A program made the position numbers and the translations under genes. A stretch of 41,959 nt of DNA from Halobacteriales archaeon QS_1_68_17 (GTDB taxonomy: Archaea; Halobacteriota; Halobacteria; Halobacteriales; Haloarculaceae). Below, piece after piece: positions 1 to 8,000 of this stretch. Location: assembly GCA_003021105.1 (NCBI GenBank), contig PXRG01000009.1, forward strand, positions 7,081 through 49,039, read 5' to 3'. Under the pieces are notes generated by a model that was not told where the DNA came from, ran no database searches, and was given only the letters and a program-made list of their open reading frames with translations. How positions within the stretch are numbered: the first letter of the stretch is position 1; each line of letters opens with the position of its first letter.

Positions 1-80
1 AGTCACCAGTCACCAGTCACCAGTCACCAGTCACCAGTCACCAGTCACCAGTCACCAGTCACCAGTCACCAGTCACCAGT
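1..80. repeat. 7-bp tandem repeat, about 11 copies
   Basis: The unit AGTCACC repeats about eleven times without interruption from the first base of the window and ends in a partial unit, so the array may continue outside. The stop codon of the leftward SprT-like gene (73-75) lies inside the last units: the gene's final codons run straight into the array. A 7-bp period is not a codon multiple, so copy-number change would shift any frame read through it. No spacers are present, so this is not a CRISPR array. Confidence 0.95.
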
Positions 81-627
81 CGTCGATTCCGTCCCGGGCC
101 CGCCGGTAGCCCGCTCGCGTCTCCCAGATCCGGCCGGACGCGACGTGCCGGACCCGGTACGGGTCGCCGCAGTCGCCACACCGGTACGCGCCCGGCGTCC
201 GGACCGTCTTCGACGCGCGGTGGCGCTCGGCGTGCCACTCGCAGTCGTCGTCCGCACAGACGAGGACCAGCCGCGCGTCCGCGAAGGGCCGGCAGTGCCG
301 CGGCGCGTCGATCTCGGCGGCCTTCTCGCGGAACCGCGGGCCGTGCCCCGACTCGCCGAACGCGGCGAACTCCCAGGCGTGGACCAGTTCGTGCCGGACG
401 GTTCCGGCGAACGCCGGCCAGCCGAACTCCCGGTAGGCCGCCCACGTGAGCGCGATGGTGATCCGCCCGGCGTCGGCGTCGTACCGGCAACAGCCGGCGC
501 GGCGCTTCGCCCGCTCGGAGATCGTCCAGTCGACGGCCCCGAGGTCGAGATCGAGGTCGACCGTCTCGGCGTACGCCGCCGCCCGGTCGAGCAGTTCCGC
601 CCGCGTCTCCGGTTCGTCGGCGGACAC
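73..627 (-). CDS. SprT-like zinc metallopeptidase with zinc ribbon
   Basis: A 184-residue protein of the SprT-like family. The HExxH zinc site is visible as HELVHAWE (His79, Glu80, His83), with a likely third ligand at His95 in GHGPRF. A C-terminal zinc ribbon is suggested by Cys124/Cys129 and the CGDC knuckle at 150-153. Family members are cytoplasmic putative proteases related to the Spartan/SprT domain; the substrate here is unknown. The start is GTG at 625-627, giving MSADEPETR. The stop codon sits within the 7-bp tandem repeat at the window edge. Family assignment is firm; function is inferred from the family. Confidence 0.85.
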   Translation of the reverse strand: MSADEPETRAELLDRAAAYAETVDLDLDLGAVDWTISERAKRRAGCCRYDADAGRITIALTWAAYREFGWPAFAGTVRHELVHAWEFAAFGESGHGPRFREKAAEIDAPRHCRPFADARLVLVCADDDCEWHAERHRASKTVRTPGAYRCGDCGDPYRVRHVASGRIWETRAGYRRARDGIDDW

Positions 628-747
628 GACGCGGGCTGTCGGGGCGGCCGCAAATCAGTGTTTCCCGCGAGGCCGGCTCTCGCCCGGCGTCCGGCTACCG
701 CCGGCCGGACCGGCGTCGATCGCAGAGGACAGCACGGGGGGTGACTG

Positions 748-906
748 TCACTCCTCGCGGTCTTTCAGCCACTCGTCTACGAGGTCGCGGATGGCCGCCT
801 CGCGGTTGTCCCGGAAGTCGGCGAAGGCGAGTTCGTCCAGCGCTTCCAGCGTCTCCTCGTCGAACTCGACCGTGACCGACTCCAGGTCGAGCAGACCGTC
901 GTCCAT
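748..906 (-). CDS. Small ribbon-helix-helix type regulator
   Basis: A 52-residue protein starting at the ATG at 904-906. It begins MDDGLLDLESVTVEFDEE, a beta strand, followed by two predicted helices (ETLEALDEL and REAAIRDLVDEWL). This is the size and pattern of a CopG/Arc-type ribbon-helix-helix DNA-binding protein, which acts as a dimer. The longer open frame upstream has none of this character, so I use the internal ATG. No partner toxin gene is adjacent, so an antitoxin role is not supported. The target is unknown. Confidence 0.75.
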   Translation of the reverse strand: MDDGLLDLESVTVEFDEETLEALDELAFADFRDNREAAIRDLVDEWLKDREE

Positions 907-1115
907 ACCGGCAGTGGCGCGGGTACCTACAAATAATTCCGTCAGACGGCCGTCAGCCCCGTCCGCGGAACCGCCCGAGCGGTTCGCGCGATGCCAACTA
1001 GTCGCCCCGACGGAGCCGTCCTCCCGCGGGCGAAGCGGACGGCAGGAGGGGCGGACTGCCGACGAGAAGGTTCGGTCCCCGGCGGGACATATACGAGCCT
1101 CCCGTATAGGTACGT

Positions 1116-1763
1116 ATGTCAACGTACCGCACCCGATGGTCCGGGACGCTCCCGGGCGGACGGGAGCGCCGGCGGGTGGACAGGCGGACGGTGGTCGAAC
1201 ACTGGTGCGAGCGGGAACTCCGGAAGCGCGGGGAAGCGGTCGACCTGTCGACCCGGGACGACGCCGAGGTGCTGGCGCTGCTGATGGAGCACACGACGGG
1301 GGAGAACGGCTACCTCTGGAAGGCCGGCGTCGACCGGTGGTACCACGAGCGCCTGCCGGAGGGGGCGTTCAGGCAGTTGCGGCTGATCGCCTCGCCGGCC
1401 GGGACGGGGTGGCGGGCGGTCGCGGCCGACGGGTCCCTGCTCACGGCGGCGGACAACCTCGCCGACGGGACCGTCACCGAGGAGACGACGGCGCTCGCGG
1501 ACGTCGAGCACGTCCGCCGGCTGGCCGACGACCTGCCGGCGGCGGGGGTCGAGGACCTGGTGCTGGTGACGAGACAGTCGCCGGCGCCGCCCCGCATCGT
1601 CGACGGGAACCACCGCGCGCTGGCCGTGGCGCTCCACCTCGTCGAGACCGGCGAGTACGTCCCGACGAGCGCGTACGTCGGGGTGGTCCGGTCCCGGCCG
1701 CTGGCCGACCTGCTCGACAAGGTCCGCTGGTACGCCGGCCGCGTCCTGCGGGACCTCCGGTGA
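1116..1763 (+). CDS. Uncharacterised protein with ParB/Srx-like DGNHR motif
   Basis: A 215-residue protein that I cannot name. The N-terminal half is helical and basic to acidic (RTVVEHWCERELRKRG, then EVLALLMEHTTGENGYLW). The C-terminal half contains RIVDGNHRALAVALHL at about residues 166-181. That resembles the GxHR signature of ParB/sulfiredoxin-fold proteins, although it is not proof of the fold. A TATA-like stretch (cccgtatagg) lies just upstream of the ATG at 1116, consistent with a leaderless start. It stands alone between the regulator at 748 and the reductase at 1817. Haloarchaeal hypothetical protein is the safe name. Confidence 0.7.
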   Translation: MSTYRTRWSGTLPGGRERRRVDRRTVVEHWCERELRKRGEAVDLSTRDDAEVLALLMEHTTGENGYLWKAGVDRWYHERLPEGAFRQLRLIASPAGTGWRAVAADGSLLTAADNLADGTVTEETTALADVEHVRRLADDLPAAGVEDLVLVTRQSPAPPRIVDGNHRALAVALHLVETGEYVPTSAYVGVVRSRPLADLLDKVRWYAGRVLRDLR

Positions 1764-1816
1764 GCGGAGACCGCGGACCCGGGGAGGCTTTTCCGGCTGG
1801 GCGGCGAACGCTGGAC

Positions 1817-2629
1817 ATGGAGTACGTCACCGCGCAGGGGGTCCGGATGCCGGCGATCGGTCTCGGCACCTACCGGCTCCGGGGCCGGGAGTGTACGGAG
1901 ACGGTCCAGCGGGCGCTCGGGATGGGCTACCGGCACGTCGACACGGCGGAGTATTACGACAACCAGGCGGCAATCGGGCGGGCGCTGGCCGACGCGCCGG
2001 TCGACCGCGAGGAGGTGTTCCTGACGACGAAGGTGTGGCGGACGGACCTCCGGTACGACGACTGCCGGCGGGTGGCCCGCGAGAGCGTCGAGAAACTGGG
2101 CGTCGACGCGGTCGACCTGCTGTTGATCCACTGGCCGAGCCGGACGGTCCCGGTCGCCGAGACCATGGAGGCGATGAACGACCTCCAGGACGAGGGGGTG
2201 GTCGAACACGTCGGGGTCAGCAACTTCTCGGTCGACCAGTTGCGGGAGGCCGCCGACGCCTCCCGGACGCCCGTCGTCGCCAACCAGGTCCAGTACCACC
2301 CCTACCACGACCAGTCGGACCTGCTGTCGTTCTGTCTCGAGAACGACGTGGCGCTGGTCGCGTACAGCCCGCTCGCCAAGGGGCGGGCGGTACGCGACGA
2401 CCTGCTCGCGGCGATCGGCGACCGCTACGACAAGTCGGCCGCCCAGGTGGCGCTCCGCTGGCTCGTCCAGCAACCGGGTGTCGCCGCCGTCCCGAAGGCC
2501 TCGGACCCGGAGCACCTGCGGGCGAACCTCGAGGTCTTCGACTTCGAACTCGCCGACGCCGAAATGGAGCGGATCTTCGAGCAACAGGGCGGCCTCGTGG
2601 GACGCCTCCGCGACACACTCGGCCTGTAG
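1817..2629 (+). CDS. Aldo/keto reductase
   Basis: A 270-residue NAD(P)H-dependent aldo/keto reductase, the usual length for a prokaryotic member. The catalytic tetrad is visible: Asp42 and Tyr47 in HVDTAEYYDN, Lys72 in TKVWRTD and His105 in LLLIHWPS. Downstream blocks VGVSNFSVDQL, NQVQYHPY and the C-terminal VPKASDPEHLRANL (cofactor phosphate region) are all present. The start is the ATG at 1817, where family similarity begins (MEYVTAQGVRMPAIGLGTYR); the open frame further upstream is a high-GC artefact. Substrate unknown, probably a small aldehyde or ketone in the cytoplasm. It lies about 50 bp after the preceding gene, with no sign of a functional link. Confidence 0.93.
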   Translation: MEYVTAQGVRMPAIGLGTYRLRGRECTETVQRALGMGYRHVDTAEYYDNQAAIGRALADAPVDREEVFLTTKVWRTDLRYDDCRRVARESVEKLGVDAVDLLLIHWPSRTVPVAETMEAMNDLQDEGVVEHVGVSNFSVDQLREAADASRTPVVANQVQYHPYHDQSDLLSFCLENDVALVAYSPLAKGRAVRDDLLAAIGDRYDKSAAQVALRWLVQQPGVAAVPKASDPEHLRANLEVFDFELADAEMERIFEQQGGLVGRLRDTLGL

Positions 2630-2816
2630 GGGCCGACGGTCACGCGGACAGCGGCCGGTCTGTAAACGGTGCCCCGCTGACGGTACCGCCACGCGAGGAA
2701 AGGCAGTGGGTCGATCAACCGGCGTCTGCCGGCTCGCCGGACCCGTCCGCGCGGCCGGCCCGCGACAGCACAGCCGCGGGGAATCACTTATCCCTCCGCC
2801 CCGACTGGGTTCGACC

Positions 2817-4026
2817 ATGCGAACGCGGGAGTTCCCCGTGCTCACCGCCGACGACGAGCCGACGGCCGAGACCTTCGCCGTCGGGCTCGACCGCGAGGCG
2901 GCCCGCGTGCTCGCCTACCTCGTGCTCCGGGACGAGGCCGGCGACGGGGCGGCCTCGCGGCTCGCGGTCCGGGTCGGCACCGGCCTCGGCCGGGAGCCGA
3001 CGATCGCCGCGCTGACCGACCTGGCCGACGCCGGTCTCGTGACCGAGACGACCATCGACCGCCCGACTGGCGGCCGTCGCCGGGGCGTTCGGGACGACCG
3101 TCCCCGACGGTCCCGGCAGTCGCGACAGTCCCGGGAGTGCGGACGAGGGTGCCGGCGAACCGACCGGAGAGCCGGCGACCGCCGGGCTGACCGTCGCGCT
3201 GAACTGGGAGCCCAACGGGCTGCACGCTCCCTTCCTGCTGGCCGCGGCCGACGGCCGCTACCGCGACCGCGGGGTCGACCCGACCTTCGAGGCCGAACGG
3301 GGGTCGGGCGCGGCCGTCGACCGACTGCGCGCCGGCGGGGCGGACCTGGCGATCACCGGCTCCGCGACCTTTTGCGGGGCCGCCGCCGACGCCGACCTGG
3401 TCCCGGTCGCACTCGTCTACCAGCGGGCGATGACCGTCCTGTACGCCGAGAGCGAGACCCTCGGAGGGTCGTTCGAGTCGGTCGAGCAGTTGCGGGGCTG
3501 CCGGGTCGCCGTCCCGGTCGAGTCCGAACCCGGCTACCTCGCCAGGCTGTTCCTCGCGCAGGCGGGGGTCCGCGAGGACGTGACACTGGTCGACACCGCG
3601 GGCGAGGAGCGGGACGCGCTGCTGGCCGGCGAGGCCGACGTCGCCACGGGCGTGGCGACCGACCCCCAGCAGTTCGAGACGCGGGACAGGGACGTCGAGT
3701 CGGTGCTGGTCGCCGAGCAGTTCCCGGTTCCCGGCCCGGTGCTCGCCGCCCGGGCTGACCTCCTGGCCGAGCGCCGGTCGGCCGTCGAGCGGTTCCTCGC
3801 GGCGACGATGGCCAGCTGGACGGCCGCGCTGGCCGACCCGGACCGGGCGGCCGAGGCGGTCGCCGCCCGGAGCGACGCGTCCGCGGCCGCGGAGCGTCAA
3901 CAGTTCGCGTTCGCCAGCGAGCGGTTCGCCGACAGCGACGACGCCCGCACCCGCGGCTGGGGCTGGCACTCCGCCGAGCGGTGGCAGCGACTCCGGACGG
4001 CGCTCGGGCAGGCCGACCTCCTCTGA
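2817..4026 (+). pseudogene. HTH regulator fused to NMT1/THI5-like ligand-binding domain, frame broken
   Basis: The first part, from ATG 2817 to about 3070, encodes a winged-helix segment (EAARVLAYLVLRDE, then PTIAALTDLADAGLVTE). From about 3070 the sense switches to the next frame (+1), which reads ARLAAVAGAFGTTVP, a linker, then LTVALNWEPNGLHAPF. That is the opening signature of NMT1/THI5-like, ThiY-type pyrimidine-binding domains, followed by about 260 residues of periplasmic-binding-protein character to the stop at 4026. The second frame has a stop at 3040-3042 and no ATG or GTG until 3430, so it cannot begin the domain by itself. Restoring the frame near 3066-3072 would give about 400 residues: a one-component regulator sensing a thiamine-precursor-like ligand (inference). 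A real frameshift, a sequencing error or a programmed shift are all possible. The open frame 3430-4026 alone codes for 198 residues of the domain. Confidence 0.65.
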
Positions 4027-4111
4027 CCGCGGTGCCACCGCGCGGCCGACGAGGCGACCGCCAGTCGCGCGGTCGGTGCCGGCCGCCGCGAACTGGTCGC
4101 CCGGCCGGCCC

Positions 4112-4185
4112 CATCCGGCGGACGACGGACGCCGGTCGACGCGAGCCGAGCGTCCGGTCGGCCACATCCGGCGGACGACGGACGG
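4112..4185. repeat. Two direct copies of a 20-bp unit in an intergenic gap
   Basis: The unit CATCCGGCGGACGACGGACG occurs at 4112-4131 and again at 4165-4184, 53 bp apart. It sits in the gap between the NMT1-domain stop and the convergent amphi-Trp gene. The rest of the gap (4027-4212) shows no coding sense. The run of A residues at about 4197-4204, just before the convergent gene end, could contribute to termination. Confidence 0.7.
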
Positions 4186-4212
4186 CGATCGATGCGAAAA
4201 AAAGCCCCGCGG

Positions 4213-4506
4213 TTATTCGATGTTGAGCGTCCCGCCGTCGGCGGCCCACTCGAACTCCAGTTCGATCTCCAGTTCCTTCTCGCGTTCGCCGACGAACTCG
4301 ACCTCGACCTCGATGGGTTCGCCGTACTGGAAGGGGATCTCCCACTCGTCGCTGGAGACGGTCAGTTCCGTCCCCGCGTCGATCTGGTCGGCCAGTTCCC
4401 GGAGGAACGTCGCCGTCTCGTCCCGCGAGAGCAGCACCTCGCGCTCGAAGTACCCCTCGGTGACGACCGTCCCGTCGTTTGTCTCGTTGCTCGGCAGGTC
4501 TGCCAT
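4213..4506 (-). CDS. Amphi-Trp domain protein
   Basis: A 97-residue, very acidic protein starting at the ATG at 4504-4506 (MADLPSNETNDG). It has the alternating hydrophobic/charged pattern of the amphi-Trp family: GYFEREVLLSRDETATFLRE, then SSDEWEIPFQYGEPIEVEVE, and a Glu-rich strand ending in FEWAADGGTLNIE. Conserved Trp residues lie in DEWEIP and FEWAADGG. Members are small and often found near restriction or transport genes, but the function is unknown. The longer open frame would add 18 unconvincing residues. It is divergent from the ArsR-type gene at 4595, so the 88-bp gap probably carries both promoters. Confidence 0.82.
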   Translation of the reverse strand: MADLPSNETNDGTVVTEGYFEREVLLSRDETATFLRELADQIDAGTELTVSSDEWEIPFQYGEPIEVEVEFVGEREKELEIELEFEWAADGGTLNIE

Positions 4507-4594
4507 GGGGACACGTACTGCCGCCGGAGCCATAAGTGCCCGCTCCGGGGCTGGGGACAATGTTCATGACCGATGCGCCGGCATATACCGTCGT

Positions 4595-4894
4595 ATGTCG
4601 CTGTTCGACGTGCTCGGGAGCAAGGCACGCCTGCAGATCCTGCGGGAACTCTCGGGGGAACCGCGGTACGTCTCGGAACTGGCCGACCGCGTCGGGATGG
4701 ACGGGAAGACGGCGGTCCACCACCTGTCGGTGTTGGAGGAAGCGGGGCTGATCGAGAGCTACCGGACGAGCCGCCGGAAGTACTACCGGCTCGTCCGCGG
4801 GGTCGAACTCCGGGCGTCGCCGGCCCCCGACCCGACGTTCCTGTTGCACGCCGAGGGGACCGACGCCGAGGAACCGGCGGAGTTCCCGCGGTGA
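4595..4894 (+). CDS. ArsR-family winged-helix transcriptional regulator
   Basis: A 99-residue single-domain winged helix starting at the ATG at 4595. Helix-turn-helix residues read VSELADRVGMDGKTAVHHLSVL (about 27-48), followed by the wing IESYRTSRRKYYRLV. The beginning, MSLFDVLGSKARLQILRELS, is the standard helix 1-2 of ArsR/HTH_20 proteins in haloarchaea. No metal-binding cysteines are present, so a metalloregulatory role is not indicated. A TATA-like segment (gcatataccg) lies about 20 bp upstream of the ATG, so translation is probably leaderless. The target is unknown. Confidence 0.85.
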   Translation: MSLFDVLGSKARLQILRELSGEPRYVSELADRVGMDGKTAVHHLSVLEEAGLIESYRTSRRKYYRLVRGVELRASPAPDPTFLLHAEGTDAEEPAEFPR

Positions 4895-4992
4895 TCCCCG
4901 ACCTCCCCGGTCGCCGACGGTCGGACGCGGGTGCTCCCGCGGGGGCGGCCGTGCCGGGGGGAGCCGCACCCACCGGAGCCGCGACCGCCGGG

Positions 4993-5020
4993 ACCGAAAC
5001 CGGAACCGGAACCGGAACGG
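4993..5020. repeat. GGAACC hexamer repeats before the methyltransferase
   Basis: A short run of imperfect ACCGGA hexamers lies about 20 bp upstream of the start at 5041. It is in the non-coding gap after the ArsR-type gene. It may be simple sequence expansion; no regulatory role can be shown. Confidence 0.6.
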
Positions 5021-5040
5021 AATGCGGAGGGCGCGGGTGA

Positions 5041-5775
5041 ATGCGGTTCGCGTTCGGCGTCTACCACTGGCGCGAGCGCGGCCGGCGACTCGCCGTCGCC
5101 GCGCTGGCGGTGGCCGTCGGGCTGTGGGGCGTTCGCCGGCGCGAGGAGCCGGTCGGGCGGGCGCTGGCCGCCGCGGTCGCGCTCTGGGGGCTCCGGCGGG
5201 GGTGGCGGACCGCCGCCAAACTGCTCCGGCCGCCGCCCTGGCACGTCGACCGGGAGAAGTACGCGGCGCTGGCGGCCGCGGTCGACCTCTCGGGGGCCGA
5301 CCGCCTGCTCGACGTGGGGTGTGGGACCGGCCGGTCGCTGGTCGGCCTCGCGCCGGCGGTCCCCGACGGCTGTACCGTCCTGGGGCTGGACGTCTTCGAC
5401 GACCGGGTGATCCTCGGGAACGCGCCCGGCCTCGCGCGCTGGAACGCGGCCGCGGCCGGCCTGACCGCCGAGATCGTCCGCGGCGACGCCGCCCGCCTCC
5501 CCGTCGCCGACGGCGCGGTCGACGTCGTGACCGCCTCCCGGGTCCTCCACGACCTGCCCGCCGAGGACGCCCGGCGTGCGCTCGCGGAGGCCCGCCGGGT
5601 CTGTGCGCCCGACGGCCGGCTGGGCCTGCTCGCGCTGCCCTACCCCCACGAGGACGGGGCCGACCCCGCCGACTACTGGCGGGACCTCGTCGCCGACGCC
5701 GGCTTCACAGTCCGGAGCGTCGAGACGCTGACGACCGATCGCAACGAGTACGTCGTCGTCGGCGGCGAACCCTGA
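5041..5775 (+). CDS. Membrane-anchored class I SAM-dependent methyltransferase
   Basis: A 244-residue protein with two short hydrophobic segments at the N-terminus (about 17-31 and 40-51), then a Rossmann-type methyltransferase domain. Motif I is LLDVGCGTGRSLVGL (about 90-104). The acidic end of strand 2 is LGLDVFD, motif II-like VRGDAARLPVADGAVDVV precedes VLHDLPAEDARRALAEARRV, and the domain ends with ERR-like C-terminal strands. The methyl acceptor is unknown; membrane anchoring suggests a lipid or quinone-like substrate, but that is inference. It is about 150 bp after the ArsR-type regulator in the same direction, with no overlap. Confidence 0.82.
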   Translation: MRFAFGVYHWRERGRRLAVAALAVAVGLWGVRRREEPVGRALAAAVALWGLRRGWRTAAKLLRPPPWHVDREKYAALAAAVDLSGADRLLDVGCGTGRSLVGLAPAVPDGCTVLGLDVFDDRVILGNAPGLARWNAAAAGLTAEIVRGDAARLPVADGAVDVVTASRVLHDLPAEDARRALAEARRVCAPDGRLGLLALPYPHEDGADPADYWRDLVADAGFTVRSVETLTTDRNEYVVVGGEP

Positions 5776-5848
5776 CGCCCCGGCGCGGATCGCGGTAGCC
5801 GCTCCGCACGCCGGAGACGCGGTCTCCGACCGTGCGGGCGACGAGGGG

Positions 5849-6703
5849 TTACTGGCCGCCCCGGCAGGTGTTGCCGTTCCCGCTCCCGATCCGGCCGACG
5901 TTCCAGGGCGTGTAGTCGACCGCGCCGACGGTGACCTTTTCGGACGTGTCGTTTTTGATCCCGACCGGGGCTAAGAGAACGTTCGCCGTAATCGTAAAGG
6001 CCGAGACGTCGCCGCCGTCGATCTTGATCCCCTCGCCGGGGAACTGGCTGCCCGACACGTCCTCGAAGGTGTTGCCCGCGAGGCGGATATCGCCCGCGCT
6101 CCCGTCGAAGTTGGCACCCTGCGCGAAGATGCCGCGTAGACCCCTGACGCGGTTGTTCTCGACGGTCGCGCCCGCGACCTGGAGCAGGATGCCGATGGCC
6201 CCGAAGTTCGTCCGGACGTCGCTGACCTCGTTGCCCGCGATCCGCACGTCCGCGCTCGTGCCGCTTTGATCGTCGAGGAAGATGCCCTGGGCCGCGACGC
6301 CAGACGCCTCCTCGCGCAGGCCGGAGAGTGAATTGCCCACGACGGCAAGATCGTCCTGGCCGGCGGCGGCGATGATGCCGCTGACGCCGAGGCGACCGAA
6401 CGGCCCCACGTTCGACACGCGGTTCTCGCGGATCGTGACCCCCGAGAGGCCCGCTCGTGCCTTGATCCCGAGCAGGCCGCCGGGGTTCTCGACGCGGAGG
6501 CCGGCGACGGTCACGCCGTCGGCGGCGACCGAGACGACCGCGTCGCCGTCGCCCGCGAACGTGAGGTCGGCCACGTCGACTACAACGTCGCCGGCGTAGG
6601 TGCCCGGCCGGACTGTCACCGTGTCGCCCGGCGCGGCGGCGTCGACCGCCGCGTCGATGGTCCCGAAGTCGGCGTTCCCGCCGTCGTCGAGGACCCCGTC
6701 CGG
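5849..6703 (-). pseudogene. Right-handed beta-helix protein, N-terminus truncated
   Basis: The reading frame carries repeated beta-helix rungs: VAGLRVENPGGLLG, VTIRENRVSNVG, VRIAGNEVSDVRTN and IRLAGNTFEDVSGS. The typical opening TIDAAVDAAAPGDTVTVRPGTYAG is the cap of carbohydrate-active or surface beta-helix proteins. The frame is open further upstream, but sense is lost near 6700. No ATG precedes the motif; the first usable start is GTG 6617-6619, which falls inside the cap. No signal peptide is present, although such proteins are normally exported. The right edge abuts a HEAT-repeat remnant on the opposite strand, so I read this as a gene cut by a rearrangement. The continuous frame from GTG is 5849-6619 (256 residues). 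Confidence 0.6.
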
Positions 6704-6951
6704 TTCCCCGAGAGCGTCCGGGCCATCGAGGACGCGCTCGACGACGACTCCGACCGCGTCCGCCGGTACGCCGCGGCGGCGCTTGGCAACATCGCCGCGG
6801 CCGACCCGGCCGTGCTCTCCTCGCTCCCCGCGGTCCGCGAGCGCGTCGAGGAACTCGAAGCCGAGGTCACTCGGGGCCGATCCAGTCGGGCTACGGGAGC
6901 AACGTCGAGGCGGCGGCGGCCACGCTCCGGTCGCTCGACGACGACGGCTGA
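6695..6951 (+). pseudogene. HEAT-repeat protein remnant, frameshifted
   Basis: Plus-strand translation from about 6716 reads VRAIEDALDDDSDRVRRYAA followed by AALGNIAAADP, a clear HEAT/PBS-type repeat, then LSSLPAVRERVEELEAEV. At about 6875 the sense moves to another frame: GPIQSGYGSNVEAAAATLRS, then LDDDG and a stop at 6949-6951. There is no start codon and no N-terminus. It could be the lost C-terminal part of the HEAT gene beside cheR (9687-9944, minus strand), displaced in opposite orientation; that link is inference. Confidence 0.55.
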
Positions 6952-7052
6952 CACCGACCCCGGACCCACTGCCGGCAGGTCGACGTCCATGTGGCCAAGG
7001 ATAGGTTACTCCTGCTTATCTTTCCGGGGGTCTCCGGACCCACTCGGCGGGA

Positions 7053-7892
7053 TCACGGCCGGAGCAGCCGACCCCGGACGGTGTCGGTCTCGCCGTCGTC
7101 GACAACCGCGGCGTCCGCAATCGCGGCCCCGCAGTCCGGACAGACGGACCCGGCGACCAGGTGGGGTTTCTGGCAGCAGGGGTCGACCCGCTCGACGTCG
7201 GGCGACAGCGACCCCCCGCAGGCCGGGCAGGCGTCGAGACACAGGCGCAATCCCAGGAGCAGCGACTGCCGCCGGTCGCGGTCGATCCCGTCCCAGCCGT
7301 CGACCCGGTCGGCGAGCAGGTCGGCGGCGGCGACGTCGGCCGCCAGCGCCGCCGTCGATCCCCACCGGATCGACTTCTCGCCGTCGAGGACGAACGAGCA
7401 CTCGCCGACCCGGGAGGCCGACTCCGCGTCGAACGCCCTGGCCACGTCGTCGGGATCGACCCCGTTCTCGGCGACCGCCGCGGCGCGGTCGCGCCACGCC
7501 CGCCGGAACGCCGCGGAGAGAGCGGGACCGTCGGCGGTCCGCTCGACGACGCCGGCGACGAACAACGGGTCGTCCGCCGTCTCCGTGGCGCGGGCGTCGT
7601 CCCCGCCGACCGTCGGCTCGACCGGTTCCTTGCCGAACAGGCGGAGCAGCCACGGCGGGAAGTACCGTTCCGTGAGCGCCGGCGTGCCGGGGACGAGGTA
7701 GCCACGGAGGTAGATGACCGCGACCGCGCTCCCGAACGCCGCCGCGCCGTACGGGCGGCCGGCAACGACGGCTACCGCGACCGCCCCGGCGGCCGCGAGG
7801 AGGAGGTTCACCGCGGTGCAGGGGCGACACCGGTTGGAGCCGGTGTACTCGGGCTGGCGGACCCGTCCGAGCAGGTCGCCGACGACGGACAC
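7053..7892 (-). CDS. Haloarchaeal membrane protein with C-terminal zinc ribbons
   Basis: A 279-residue protein that I cannot name. The N-terminus has SNRCRPCTAVN (a CxxC) followed by one or two hydrophobic segments at about 29-61 (NLLLAAAGAVAVAVV, then AAAFGSAVAVIYL). The middle is soluble and mixed helical, with no recognised catalytic motif. The C-terminus carries two CxxC pairs, ACPACGGSLSPD and VCPDCGAAIAD, plus a CC, consistent with a zinc ribbon. The start ATG at 7890-7892 opens MSVVGDLLGRVRQPEYTG. It is transcribed leftward, in the same direction as the gene at 8001 and with a gap of about 110 bp. Confidence 0.7.
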   Translation of the reverse strand: MSVVGDLLGRVRQPEYTGSNRCRPCTAVNLLLAAAGAVAVAVVAGRPYGAAAFGSAVAVIYLRGYLVPGTPALTERYFPPWLLRLFGKEPVEPTVGGDDARATETADDPLFVAGVVERTADGPALSAAFRRAWRDRAAAVAENGVDPDDVARAFDAESASRVGECSFVLDGEKSIRWGSTAALAADVAAADLLADRVDGWDGIDRDRRQSLLLGLRLCLDACPACGGSLSPDVERVDPCCQKPHLVAGSVCPDCGAAIADAAVVDDGETDTVRGRLLRP

Positions 7893-8000
7893 GCAAGCCA
7901 GTTCCGTCCACGGGAAAATAACGCTACCGCCCGCCCCGGGCCAGTATCGGGCTGATTGCCCGGTCGAGCGCCCACCGCCGGCGGGAGGTCGATCGCCCGG

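Noticed and set aside
1-80. CRISPR array
   Set aside because: The 7-bp units are contiguous with no spacers and no cas genes are nearby.
748-906. Antitoxin of a toxin-antitoxin pair
   Set aside because: The ribbon-helix-helix pattern fits, but no small toxin-like ORF lies immediately upstream or downstream in the same direction.
446-2629. A 727-residue fusion ending in the aldo/keto reductase
   Set aside because: Only the last 270 residues resemble a protein family; the upstream part crosses three other genes on both strands.
3040-3075. Programmed ribosomal frameshift in the HTH-NMT1 gene
   Set aside because: No slippery heptamer or convincing downstream structure is evident, and several other genes in the window are broken; decay or sequence error is simpler.
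2817-3758. One continuous 314-codon protein in the first frame
   Set aside because: After about residue 85 this frame becomes Arg-rich nonsense, while the next frame gives a clear NMT1-like domain; the long frame is an artefact of composition.
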